Shown: positions 1-12,635, counted from the first letter of the stretch. The stretch: DNA of 64,000 bases from Marsupella aquatica (GCA_973895155.1 OZ316898.1:2976001-3040000), one strand, 5' to 3'. The notes: generated from the letters alone by a model not told the origin. Made by a program: numbers and translations.

Positions 1-3000
1 CCAAAGCGGCCTCCTCACGGGTCTTGGCATCTGCGGCTGCTTGAGCAGCTAACCGCTTCAGTTCTTCTTCTCCTGCTTGTCCAGCCTTTCCGTTGTCCGG
101 AATTGAAGCTACGGGAGCCTTCTCTACCTCCCCATTTGCAAAATCAACAACCGCTTCAGCTACGTTTTCAAAAGCGTCGATGAATTTAATTTCAGCTTCA
201 ATTGCTCGAACTTGAAAACCAGGAACTGGCTTCAGTTCTTCTTCACCTGCTTGTCCAGCCTTTCCATCCTCCGGAATTGAAGCTACGGGAGCCTTCTCCA
301 CCTTCCCTTTTGCAATATCAACAACCGCTTCAGCTACGTTTTCAAAAGCGTCGATGGCTTTAATTTCAGCTTCAATCGCTCGATTTTCAAAACCAGGAGG
401 TGGCGGAGTTGGAGATGTTGGAGGCTTCAAGTCTGGGTACCTGCAGGATCACAATCGCAGCCAGTCAGTACTTCAGAGAAGATCGTACAATGGCATGGAT
501 TCGAGCACAACCAAGCATAAACTGACATATGAAAGGAGCAATCGTGCTGAAGAAACAGTGAAGACATCCACGCAGCTGAGCTATTTGAACTGCGGAAACT
601 TAGTGTGAGTAATAATCCACACACAGCTGAGCAAATGGAACTAAATGCTTACTTTGCGTAAGGTGACAATGGTGTTGGAGTTCGGGGCAATTCGTCTGCT
701 GTCTTTTCGACCGTTTCTTCACTCACTTCTGTCTCAGATTCTTTCTGCCATGGCCATCGGAAAGGTTTTGGGGCCTTCTTTTCGGTAAACACGTCCCCAG
801 ACGCTACCACCTGCACTTCCTTTACCTTTTCCTCTTCTGCGGCAATATTGGCTTTGGCTCCGGCCTCTTCCTTAGCCTTTGCTTCAGTTTGAGTTTCAGC
901 TTTGAGCTTCTCTTCCTCTTCCTTTGCCTTTGCTTCAGCTGCCGCCTTGACCTTTTCTTCCTCTTCCTTCAGCTTTAACCGTTCTTCCTCTCCCTTCTTC
1001 TCTGCAGCCTCTATCTTTGCACTTTCTTCTGCAGCTGCTTTGGCTTTAGCCGCATCCTTTGCTTTGTCCTCTGCCTCAACCTTCGCCTTTTTCTCTGCTT
1101 CGGCCTTCGCCTTCCTGTCTGCCTCAGCCTTTGCCGTCAGTTCGGCTTCAGCCTTAGCTGCCCGTTCTGCTTTACCAGCGACCTCTGCTTCTTCAGCCTT
1201 CCGTTTCTCCTTAGCTTCAACCTTCTTAGCTTCTGCTTCTCTGATCGCCTTTATTTCTGCTTCCTTTTTGGCCTTTTCTTCCGCAGCCTTGGCCTTCGCT
1301 TCTGCTACTTTCTTGGCCTGCGCTTCCGCTCTTATTGCGGCAATAATGTCCTTTCTCTCATTGTCGCTTAAGCTGCATATCCAAGTTCACTAGTTAGTGC
1401 ATACTTTTCCAGGCTTGTGCCAGACTAATTACGGTCTTTACAACGAGGAAAACGGTGGAGTTGGCAAGTCTGAATCTGCCTGACGGAGAGAAATGAACTC
1501 ACACTGCCACACAAAGAAGAGAGCAGCTATTCGACAGTTTCAGCTGCTAAAGGTAACAGTACAGAAATTTGTAAGACAAGAAAACTGCATCATCGTCGTT
1601 ATCTCCTTATTGACGATTACGCTACGGGTGAGGTATGCGTTGGAGTGTGATAAGAACTGTTTTTAAATTGGATGGTGCATTTGTTGAATATGAGTTTTCA
1701 CTTTGAGGAATAAATGAGTTAAAGTTTGTTTTGATGACAATTGCTCAGCTAATGAGGGCAGTGTGATGAGAGAAGCGAAGGTCCGAAACATCAGGTAGAA
1801 TTTAAGTCGTAAAGTTTCATCGTACGGGTAAAGTTTCAGATTGTATAGCGATTACAAATGCGAAAATCAGCCTCAACGACAAAGATAAGCTGTTTCCTCA
1901 CGCACACTCACGTCTTTCCTTCCCGAACGGCTACGAGAACGGCACCCTCGACAGCCTTCGCTTCTTTCGCAGCTTGGGCAGCTGCTTCGGCTCTGTAACG
2001 CAGTTCAGCCACTCTTTTTTCAAGTTCCTGTGTCTCTAACCGTGCCTCCTCTGCACTTTTCTTCGCTTCTTCTTCTCGTTCCTTAGCTGCAGTATATTCT
2101 CTTTGGAGTTTTTCCCGAATGGCTTGTGTCTTTGCTTGTTCTGCCGCGCGCTTCTCCTCAGCTGCTATACGCTCCTGCAGTATCATTTACTTATAATCAA
2201 TTCAGGAAGGCGCAGGTACGATTTGCTACCAATCCACTTTACCAATCTTCAACAACTTCTTCCACTTATGAGTCCATTGCTAAAAAACAACACATTTGTA
2301 ATCAAAGAGCCCTGGCTATAGTAACCTCTTCCTCCCGCTGTTTTGCTGCTTTCGCTTCATCTCTCTTTGCCAACTTCTCCTGTAATATGGCAACCACAAC
2401 AGTCTCATAAGGCAAAGCCCGGAAAACAGGTTGCAAAAAATATTTGGCAAAAACGCCGCTCGAGCTCAAAGATAGCAAAATACTGTGGAGCCACCTCCCT
2501 ACCTCTTCCTCGGCTGCCTTCTTGGCAAACACTTTCTGTGTTGCAGCCTCTTTCTCGGCCTCAACGTCATCAATGGATGGAAGTTCAGCAAGGAGGTCTT
2601 CAATAGGGCGCAAGGGTGCTGTGGTTTCAGCAACAGCCTCCACAATTTTATTCTGTGATAGCTTCAGGTTGCTCACAATTCCACCGATTAGCTCAGCCAC
2701 CTGCATAGAACACGTGCGTTTCGATTCTATTAGGACTCGGTCACCTTCCGTTCGCTGCACTACATTTTCTCCCAAAGAATTGGTGTCTAGTCAACTGGAT
2801 CTGTAAGACCAATCCTGAAGCGAGTAAATATGAAGATCCCCCACCTGTAGGTTTGAAACTTGCCCTCCAAACCGAGAATCAGCGATGTCGAGAAGAAGGT
2901 TATGAGTCTCCTTATAAGTATCGGTTGGCTTCTCCATTCCTCCTGGCCTTACAATCTGTAAGGATAGTCACAGCACGCTTGATCAGTAGGCTTTGATATA

Positions 3001-6000
3001 CTCTTCTCATGTTCTCTTTACTAAGGTATATTTTCACCTGATTTGAGAATTTATGAGAATTAACGGAGAAGGGGAAACATTGATCAGCCAACTAACGAAG
3101 GAGGTAGGCAACGAGATCTGCGAACTAACCGTGAAAGGAATGCCACTGCTTATGAGTGCATTCTCAGCTTTAGCTTTCCAAACCAGAACTCCCCAGAACA
3201 AACTGCCAAGGAGGACCCAGCAGCAAAGGTGAGTTTGAGGACGTGACGATTGAATCAAGCTGCTGCCACATACACCATACTTCAGTTCTAACACAACCTT
3301 AGTACGGCCAGTTTAGTTGCTTACTTGAGTACAGCAGCTGGCCATCCGAACTTTTGAGTACCAAGAGAAGTCACCAACACAAAGTGATTCACCTTTGCAT
3401 CACTTGCTGCAGCAGCGCAAAGACAATCAAATTATGCGTGGTTACATAGTACAAAGTGAGTACAATCCTTTCATTCCATTTCAATTGTTATTCAACAGTA
3501 AGCCTCCATTATTTCGAGTACTGTTGTTAAGTACTGCTTCTTTTTTTGAAATAGGAAACTATAGATAAAGCTGAGGAACATCACAGTCAGGCAGACAGAA
3601 GATGCATGACCGTCATTTTGCAGTGATACTGAGGCTCACAATCCAGTTTATAATTTGCAGCACTGATGAATAGGACTTACCAGCATTGATAAGGTTTTCG
3701 GTAGCCTTGTAATCAATTCGGTAAGGTGCTGTAACATTCAGGGCCTCTTTCTCGCTCGCTCCAATTGCGCACACTACCACACCAGCGTTTCCTATCGCGT
3801 CTTCTATTTCTTCCGAATTCTCTAGATCAACTTCCACCAGGTCCACTCCTGGCTCTTTCTTGGCAGACCCCAGAAATCCGAAGAGTTTCTCAGGCTGTAC
3901 GAAGATGGTTCACATTGCACCGATGTCAAGAAGTTGCTTTGTTTCCAAATTTAGGTCCACAAATACTGTAGTTTCTTGAACCGACTGAGGGGAAGAGATT
4001 GATAGACTATCCGAGCAAGAGCGAGTTCTGCGGTCCTCATTGCTAAATGGAGTCTTAAGATCGGACAAATTTTGAAAGCAAATGATCTCTTCTCGATTCT
4101 GAGCAACAAGTTTGTTGTCAAGCAAAACCAAAACCTCATTGTAGAGGTAGCATTCTCTTAATTCATAGAAGAAAGTAGAGAACGTCTCGAAGGAGTGCCT
4201 CAACAAGTTCTAATCTCTTGAAATACAGATTTTCCTTACATCCGATCCTTGCTGAGACATGAGTAACTGATCTCAGCTCTACAACTCAATTCCTGGTGGC
4301 GTGTTCAGCATTATCCTGGAAGTTTCTGGAATCAGAGATGAGCCAACAAATTCAGTGGAAATGATAGATGCTAACTTACACTGAAGTTCGCCCACAGATT
4401 GGGTTTCGTCTCCGGCTTCTCTTCGGGCTTGTCTGCTTCGTCTCCTCCTGCAGGCTTCCCTGCTGCAAACTGCCAAGCAGAAAACGCATTTTTGGCGCAA
4501 CTCAGTTCGACTGTGAGCATTGGTGGGACCCCTATTTTTATTACTGTATATTCCGACCCCCACTCCAGATTTTGAGGGAGGAAGAGGGGGATGATGGTAG
4601 AAGGGTAGCAATTACAGGTCTGGCAGAGAAGGGAGCCGGAGGTTGGAACTAGTTCAAGGAGAAACACGAAACTCAGCGTACAAACATACTTGAATCTGCA
4701 ATCCCTGACGCCGGAGGTCGGGGGAAATTTATCTTTGGATTCAGGATTTATTACCTCCACAAGGAACTGTGCCCTCTCAACATCTCGCACACCAGCGCGG
4801 ACCGTGTATCCAAGCTGCACCAGCTCCCTGTTATGCAGCAGGGAGACACCCACGGAGAGCACAGAAATGAGATTTGTCGATTACGCCACTCTTTCGGAAA
4901 CGACGTTCAGGAAATGTGCTTCAATTCGAGCAAATCCAAGCTGAAAGGTTAACATCGTGAAGGAAGTACCTGACCGCTCGTCGACCAACTTTGCCAGTTG
5001 CTCCAGCGACGAAGACTACATTGCTATCTTTGCGGCGACTTCGTTGGCTTCCTGGAAGCTTTACAGTGCCAGGGAGCTTCTTAGTGCCGGAAAGCTTAGC
5101 AGTCCCGATCTTCTTAGTCCCGCGCCCTACAGGGGTCTCTTCGTCATCCTCGCTGGCTGGGTCTTCACCTTTCTTCAGCTTGAGCGAACCGGGTAACTTG
5201 AAGTCTGGTAAGAAGAGAACCGGAATGTACCAAACCCCCACATTTTCCCTTGAGCAATTACAACAAAATCCAACATGTACCATAATTCTAACCAACACCA
5301 TCGCCATCACAATGGACAACGGTTTCAAGATGAGTGATTGATGTCTGCAGTGGAGTAGACGGCCGGAATAATTAACGCCTACGACACACAGAAAGACAGA
5401 TAGAGCACGAGAAGTGGGAGAAGACTGGTGCTTGCTAGGATTCATTCAGCGGGATAACGGCGTTTCCCAGGATTACTTCGGCTGGTTGCCACCAGGAGTT
5501 TCTCTGGAGTGTTTCAACCCTCCATTGGCGTGCAGAAGTTGTCTCCACTCCAAATGCAATCGTTTACCTAAGAACAGAGTCCCATGGACCTACAAATTTC
5601 ATTTTGCAGCTCTTAATTGAAAAGTGTTCGCCAAAGATTCTGGAGGTGCACTGGACATCCTAACGTGCCCAATTCAATAGATCACTACTCTCGGTGGCAG
5701 ATTGCCTTTGTCCATCCGTGATTAAATGCTTTGGGGGCACCTGTGACAAAAATGCTTTGGAGGCAATGGGTGTCAGTAATTTATATGGCCAGAGAAGTTG
5801 GGAATTATCAGTCAGAAGTCAATCTGTTCGGAGAGACTGGGCATCAGCGATCAAATTGCCCGGAGATGATGCGGTTACACGTAGAGAAGCGGAGAGGCGG
5901 AGACATAGGCGCACAAAGATAAGCTCTTCGTTTCATTTTCGGGTTCAACATCAACGCCCAGCGGGATAGGAAAACTGACTCACCCAGACCAGATTTCTGA

Positions 6001-6212
6001 GCCTGCACTTCAACAGCAGAAGTCTTCCTTTGAGGGCGCAATGTCATCCTCTTCTCCACGCGGAATTGCCATTGTTGCTTCCCAAGAGACGATGGAATTC
6101 GACACACCCCACCGAATCTTTTCATCCCACCAGCAACTCTGCAGCCAAGCTGATAATGGGGAGCGACAGCAGCACCATGGCTGCGTCGCACCAACAGGAC
6201 TTGGGACTCCAT
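1..6212 (-). CDS. TIC62: TIC62-like chloroplast protein (5' and middle part; C-terminus beyond window)
   Basis: Exons on the minus strand, all in matching phase: 6212-5984, 5204-4970, 4827-4755, 4469-4380, 3894-3681, 3406-3325, 3202-3130, 2955-2845, 2700-2503, 2379-2326, 2174-1912, 1372-653 and 440-1 (open at the edge), about 927 codons. Exon 1 (start ATG 6212, MESQVLL) reads like a transit peptide. The dinucleotide-binding motif GATGKVGRR (exon 2) begins an atypical SDR fold that continues with GYTVRAGVR, IGASEKE, YRIDYKATENLI, FVLVTSLGT, LFWGVLVWK, IVRPGGMEKPTD and IVEAVAETTAPL, the diagnostic order of TIC62. Exons 10-12 encode an Ala/Glu/Lys-rich coiled coil. The exon 12/13 junction makes LSPYAKYPDLKPPTSPTP, the Pro/Ser motif by which TIC62 binds ferredoxin-NADP reductase. 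TIC62 is known to tether that enzyme at the thylakoid and the inner envelope import complex. The family call is secure; exons 2 and 10 have the least independent support. Confidence 0.9.
56..403 (-). repeat. In-frame 174-bp tandem duplication inside the TIC62 last visible exon
   Basis: Two units with a period of exactly 174 bp (58 codons), for example the shared cttcagttcttcttc at 56-70 and 230-244. Both units keep the reading frame and encode nearly identical peptides containing RAIEAEIK, IDAFENVAEAVVD and VEKAPVASIP. The FNR-binding motif itself lies just upstream of the first unit and is not repeated inside the window. Confidence 0.9.
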
Positions 6213-9200
6213 CGACGAAAACTCCCCTCAGAAATTCTCGTCCAACAACCAAGCAGCCAGGCTCGTTTCTCGCTCAATTGCTCTGCTGGAGCTGCTATTT
6301 CATTCGGACCATACCACCTTCCAACTTCACTGACTCCAACGCGTTCACATCTGGCAGCCAGTGCAAGGCTCATGCACAACACCATCCACGGCCTTCTCTC
6401 GGATGGAGCTGAACCCAACTAAGAAATTTTGAGCTGGGGCGAAATCTCCAGCGGCAACATCCATCCCCCGAAATCCACAGTCTGCGTATCACTTTCGGGT
6501 TGTGGGCCAGCAAACGAGAAATAGATATAGTGACGTGGCTGGCTTTCATGGCTCTGGGTGCAGGTCGGAAGCCCCGTATTGGGTCTCAAAATGAGTACGG
6601 GTGAGGCTAGGATCGCGAACTGAGGACCACGCATCTGCAGCAATCAGGGAATTCAACGACCCAGTGAGTTTTAACTACTTTACAGACTACAGTACTGCCT
6701 GCGTTGATAGGAGTCTTTCCTAGGGTTATTTTCTCTTGGGAGCTTACTATTTACTCTGTATTGCCTACAAATTCTTTATTTGAAGGGGAAAAGCCTTGGA
6801 GTAAGGTAACTGGCTTGCAGGTGTGAATAGCCTCTCGTTTGTTTTTACTTAATTTAATTTCTATAACAATGAAAAGTGTGACCCGTTCCCAGTTCTTCAG
6901 GCTTTTTGGCCTTTGGTTCTCCCCTTGATTGAGTCTTTTGCATGTGGGATCATGCCCCCTAGTTGGGAATCTCTTGTGTTTTGGCAGTTTGAACCTCTTC
7001 TGTTTTGGCAGTTTGAAGTATAATTTGTACGGTGCAATACATATTGAGTTTTATTGAAACACTACATATTTACAAACCAGAGCAAAACTTCCTAGAGGCG
7101 AGTTTCTCTGTACACAAACCACCCTCAAAAGTGGGTTCAGGCAAAATTCTAGAGACTGAAACAAAAGGAGTAATTGTGTGCAGGCAGGGACAGGGATCCG
7201 TCTCCATGAATGTTTCTAAAGCTGGGAGGTACAGCAGTCTAGTACGATAGGGCTGTCAGCAGTTGACTTGGGGGAAACTCCAGGGTCTATGTGCAAGCCC
7301 AATTTTCAAGTTCGTGCAAAAAGTATTGTAACCAGGTCAGCTCCTGGAGGTCACTTTGGTCACAAGGAGATTGGCTGAATCTTCTTCCGCCCCTCCTTCA
7401 CTTTACGCCCTCACCTTCTCTCGCACTACCTTAGCGCTGTAATTTCCTTGTATGCCTCGAACTTTCCTTGTGTGCCCCTAATGGATGTACTGTTCCTAAC
7501 GACCCTACCTTGGGATACAGGACCAAGTTTGGGGATCACAGCACTATTGACTCGTCATTCAGTCAATAACTTGGTTCTCATAAAAAAATGTGTAAAAACT
7601 GGTCAACTCTAGTACAAAATAAATATGTAAGCAAGCGAGGATTTGACACTAGATATCCGGAGGTGTAAAATAAGCTGCAACGAAAAGCGAAATTATCCTG
7701 TACTTAATCCATTCTATTCGGTTACTAACCTTATATGAAAACAGAGATTGTGATAAAAGTTTTGAAAGATTAGAAATGAGGAGATCTGAGCAACGTGCAG
7801 GGAGAGGAGGATTCATTATTGCTCTGTGTTATGAACTATCCAGCATACCTTACCTCTCAGCCACCCCATGTGGCAAAAGCACAGCTGACACATTGAGATG
7901 GCCTGAAATGGGGCCCTGTAGGGCTGCTAAATGTGTATGTTCCTCACTGACCTGGTCTAAGAGCAGATATGTGGGAATCAATACAACCTGGATCCTACCA
8001 GGATGCTACTGGAACCAGATTGAATTGCCTGCGGTTCGACGCAGAGGTACTCCTCTAGTAAAAAGTCGTAGATTAGTACATGGGAATCAACTCAAGGCAC
8101 ACCTAGGATTGGAAGACACTCGAAAAGTGCACACACATCAGCCACACACGTCAACACAAGGAAACAATACCAGGATTATCAGCTTATGGATAGGATGTAT
8201 GTCTTACATGATTGCTCAACTCCCTACAATAAGGTATATACCTCCGCAACTCATCTTCGACTATCCCCTACTTTTGCTCAAGCTACCGGTTTCTGAACAC
8301 TTCCTCTGATGGGATCCATCTGATTTGACCGATAGAAAAATGTACACAATACCTGAAGTGGACCACAACAACAACACAAAAATGATCATCCAGCAGTCAC
8401 ACATACATTGTATCAAAGCAGTCAAGAAGGTCATCGAACAGTATAGTCTGCAGGAAGCGAGAAAGAAAAGACAACATCAAGCAATTCAATCTCTTCATGT
8501 TAGAGTTCGCAAACTCAAACTACAGAATGATCATCGGCGACTACAACTACAATTTAAAGTCCAACAGCTGAACACCAGGTCAGCAAAAATCTAGCGCTGT
8601 TACAGATATTGACCAATCACATTGCAGAGAACGGCAGTAGCTCGTGACCAAGACAGAAATCAGTTTCATTTGTATATACCAGAGAACTTCGATCACTCTT
8701 TTTCCTTCATCACAAGCTTTGTGATAGCAATTTTTTTATTAACGGTGAGTAGAAGAATGCCTTCCTTGAGGCAAAGAATACTCTAGGCAGCCTCTAATGA
8801 TAAAACAGCAAAACTCAGCTCTTCTAAGTGACACACTGATGGACTTCCTACATTCACTCAATGGCTCAATGTATTTCGATCCCGTTCCTTAACCAATGAG
8901 TGCAGGAGACTGGCAGCCGAAGCTCAACTGCTCCACATCGAAGATTACTGCATCCATAACAATCTGGTGCCTTGAGCATCTTTGACTGCAACATAGGGTG
9001 TCAGGTTTTCCAAATTTAAATCTTACAATTATTAACACAACCATGGTATTTATAGCATTGTCTACGACAAATCCACACTAGCAATAGATGCATAGAAATT
9101 AATTCATTTTCATTTACTTTCACGAAAGCCTCGCAAACTCGAGCTCTCCGGGAATTTCTGAGAGCAACTCATCAGGCGTGGGATAAGATATCCATCCAAC

Positions 9201-9400
9201 GAAAAACCTCTGGTAAACAATAACATCCTAGCTAAGTCTTATTGAACAACTAGAATTACCGGCAATCCACTATTGAGCCTTAATTGAGAACTAGGAGCGC
9301 ATCAATTCACTTTCTACTTTACATGCCCCTCTATGATGTTGCCTACCCTCCCATCCCGATTGACCTGTCCCATCATAAGTAGATAAAGGAACCAAACCAG
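6213..9400. other. Spacer between the TIC62 and AP-1 sigma genes
   Basis: The TIC62 promoter should lie just above 6212. A short direct repeat, ttttggcagtttgaa, occurs twice near 6980-7016. At 7776-8309 and 8325-8594 there are open frames on the plus strand, the second with a basic, Gln-rich helical composition, but neither begins with ATG or matches a family I recognise. I see no confident gene or RNA here. Confidence 0.5.
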
Positions 9401-9403
9401 CAT

Positions 9404-9475
9404 CTATGAGATGGCTTGAGTAAGAATATGGGTAATAGATCCAGCCTCCTCTTGCTCTTTTTCAAACATAGTATC
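9404..9475 (-). CDS. Duplicated alternative last exon of the AP-1 sigma gene
   Basis: A strong acceptor (cttcctcctctgcag, minus strand) is followed by an open stretch of exactly 72 nt ending in TAG, the same length, phase and stop position as the regular last exon at 9623-9552. It encodes DTMFEKEQEEAGSITHILTQ plus AIS, against [20 protein letters not shown] plus ATK in the regular exon; 9 of 23 residues are identical and most others are conservative. It would either act as an alternative terminal exon or sit silently in the 3' UTR. Usage cannot be judged from DNA. Confidence 0.65.
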   Translation of the reverse strand, partial: DTMFEKEQEEAGSITHILTQAIS

Positions 9476-9551
9476 CTGCAGAGGAGGAAGATAATGTGAA
9501 AAGCCAGGTTTCAATATCCTCTCACACAAAGTGTACTAACTAAGCACTACT

Positions 9552-12304
9552 CTACTTTGTGGCTTGTGCAATCATATTGGAGAGAGACCCAGCTTGCTCC
9601 TTGGCATTCTCAATCAAAGTGTCCTGCAGAAATTACCCAGTAATTGTAAAGCGTTATTGTCAAATCATCCATAAAACTACCACCCAACCAAATCTGCTAA
9701 AATGGTAGTAGCGTGTGCCATAAAGATACAGTACTATGAACGGGACCTATTCTTTCAGCCTGAATAGCAACCGGGCATTTCAGTGTGAGCTTTGAGAATC
9801 CAGACGACTACAAACTAAAATTCTGTGCCACTTACTAAAATTTTGTTGCCACGGACCAGTTTCAGTTACAATCAACATCCACATCATTACACAGGTTCAT
9901 AAAAAATGAAGGAGATTCGCAGGAATTAACACTATTTAAAATTACCTGTGCTGCAATTACGCGTGCAACTGACTTCTTACTTGACTCTTGCAATTCTCCC
10001 GCAATTAACACCTCGTCGAGTATATAGTAAGCCTTCAATAACAACAACAGTTAGCCTTCGCTATGTGGTGACAATAGATTCTATTGCAGGTCCACGAAGT
10101 TCAAAACAACAACCTCTACAACCAGAAAAGAATAGTATTTGAGGTGTCGGTGCTGTATCTCAAAGTCACCTCTCACCAATTGGTTCCCAATAGCTCACGA
10201 ATATTGTTAGGTGCTCCGACTACTTTGCTAGTTCCAACGTCGTTCACAACAAGAAAGCAAAGACACGGTCTTGTCCACCCAAACACTTCAAGAATCAAAG
10301 TCTATTTGGTATAAACAACGCAAAGATCAATCTTTTACGACGGAGTAAGTAGATCCTATCGAAAACCAGCTGCTTCAACAGTCGCCAATCCCGAGAATCC
10401 GTAGCCAAATCGCTGCCCCAACATTAAATAGTTCAAAAAGGCTGAGAGTCGGTTCGAGGCAAACCTTGTGAAAGTTGAAGATGAGATCTAACTCACAAAC
10501 CTGCCACAAAACCAAAGGATTGCCCGGATGCATGAGATCATATCAAAGCTCAGCTCTCGAGACATGTGAATGCTTGACAACGGTCTTGGTATACAGAGAG
10601 CACAATAAAATCACCATTCAGAAATACACTCATAATATCCAAATGATCCACAGAGCAGTTACTTAGTTTCCATAAGGGTAATAAGAGCAGTTGTTAATTG
10701 TGTTAGCATATAATGGACCTGGATTTCAAACTTTGAGCAGAACCAGTGCATTTAACGCCACTGGCAACCTGGCTCCACCGACAGACTGTGGATACTAAAG
10801 GTGTGCAGTCATTAAGCCCCATTTGAGATGACCTTGATTACAGATATTAGTGTATAGACGGTACAGCTTCAGGTGATTCCCCTCTTCAATCGAAATTTGA
10901 GTCAAACCAACTGATAAGTCCTTGTTAAAGATTCCACTCTACCATTAAAAATGTTACTAACTTTCCAGCAAATTCAACAGACTGATCAACAACAAACAGA
11001 TACTATTCATCGGGTAGAACCTGCACCATCTCAACAGCCTGAAGCGGCGACAAGAAGAAGAGATGCTTACATTGCCAAAATATCGATCCAAAATCTCCAC
11101 AAAATGATGAATGATCTCAAGTGTCTCCAATTCATTGTCTTCCGCATCAATACACATACAGAAGTACAGGCTTGCATATCTGTGTACATGGTGGAACAAT
11201 CAAATAGATTACAGAGGACCGAACCTCAGATCTCAACTCTCCATTTTCATCCAACCTTGATAGGAAGCCTGTTCAGCATCTCTAAAGTATAATTCAATGG
11301 CGGTTGGGTCGCAAGCTGAACAAATTAATGTGTTAAATGAAAATTGAAACACTCTAGCACTTCACATGGGGGGACTCCAAAACTTCCGTGGCAGTTAGGG
11401 AACTTGTTTCCCTATGAGGTAAGTCCATTAGCAACTGTCACAGATAGTACGACTTAACAGCGAAACAAGAAATTAAGGACTGATGAACTATCTGTGTGAA
11501 CCAGTGAATGAAACCCACCGTTTATAAATGACTTTGAGACCCCGCCATTCCACGAAGTTACAAAGCTTGGAACCTCTGCTCAGGATAACTCCACTCAGCT
11601 CGCGGATGACCTAATGGCATTCATAGAGTAGAGGTGGTGAGAAAACCTCAATCTCTTCTCGGCCAGAAAGATCGCCTAAGACCAGCCGTTTGTCCACAAC
11701 TTTCAAGGGGAACAACCAATCTTTAGAGCTGAGTAGCTTTTCTATTGGACCAGATATGTCCACCCTGGAGAACCCTTAGTCATGATAAACGAAAAGATGC
11801 TCAAGAACTTGGATACATAAAATATCTTTAACAAGACTGTTACACGAATCAACCATTGCACATTTCAGGAACAGCAACATCCTCATGTGTGAAAAGGGCT
11901 ACACAAGCGCCAGAAACAGTCACCACAAACAACGACACAATGCTTCTCATGCATTGTCGGTGCTCGACTCTTGATTACCTTTGTCCTCTCTTTCTGCGTA
12001 TAAGGAGAGTACCACTTCGTCAACCTAACCTTTCCCTGCCGGCTTATCAGCAATACAAACTGAATCTGCCACACGTAAAACACAAATAATAAGAGATCGT
12101 TCCCTCATCGGCAGTGAAAATGTTGATCAGTTCAATAACAATTGACTATAGTCATGTTCATTTCGTAGCAACTATCCGGGGGGAGACAATGTGCAATCAC
12201 ATTCAACTTTCGATTTCGGTGACGATTACCAATACCAATAGTACACCACACGGCTAAAAGAAACAACCTGAATACAAAGAGCAGGTCTCAGAATTACTCA
12301 CCAT
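9552..12304 (-). CDS. AP1S: AP-1 adaptor complex small subunit sigma
   Basis: Seven coding exons on the minus strand: 12304-12302 (the ATG alone), 12065-11979, 11610-11519, 11179-11071, 10500-10465, 10032-9946 and 9623-9552, with GT..AG borders and consistent phase. The product is 161 aa, the usual size of AP-1 sigma. Recognisable blocks are [72 protein letters not shown] and [19 protein letters not shown]. The ending [11 protein letters not shown] is typical of AP-1 rather than AP-2 or AP-3. The protein is the longin-fold small chain of the heterotetramer that sorts cargo into clathrin vesicles at the trans-Golgi/early endosome, and its beta-sheet core helps bind acidic dileucine signals. 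Placement of the first intron directly after the ATG is also seen in other plant AP-1 sigma genes. A second candidate last exon lies just downstream. Confidence 0.95.
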
Positions 12305-12451
12305 CGTGATTGTGAGCGTCCCAAGCAGACCTTCGTGTTCAACTCGTGCACTTCAGTTCCTGTTGTCCCCTTGGTGATCCAACGTCACTCCTCAACCGGA
12401 CCTCCTCCTCCCTCCCAGTGCACAATAAAGAAAATCTCCAATTGAACAAAA

Positions 12452-12635
12452 CTCGAGCGGATCGATCGAATGATGGCTCCAATAGATTGCACTCAGCGGA
12501 TTGATCGAAAAAAAAACTCAAACAGAGCGCACTCAGGCGGATTGATCGAAAAAAAAACTCAAACAGAGCGCAGTCAAGCGGATTGATCGAACCAAAACAC
12601 CGACAGAGTAACTCTTCAGCGGATTGATCGAATCC
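12452..12635. repeat. About 41-bp tandem repeat in the AP-1 sigma 5' region
   Basis: Four to five units carry the core gcggattgatcga followed by an A-run and actcaaacagagcgca. The two central units are nearly identical and the outer ones more diverged. The array lies 150-330 bp upstream of the start codon, so it is in the promoter or 5' UTR. Confidence 0.85.

Noticed and set aside
902-1393. Plus-strand Ser/Ala-rich 163-codon open frame
   Set aside because: It is the exact antisense of the TIC62 coiled-coil exon; its composition follows from the Glu/Ala/Lys codons on the other strand.
7776-8594. Two consecutive plus-strand open frames (178 and 90 codons)
   Set aside because: Neither is anchored by a convincing start, splice sites or domain, and codon content looks like ordinary spacer sequence.
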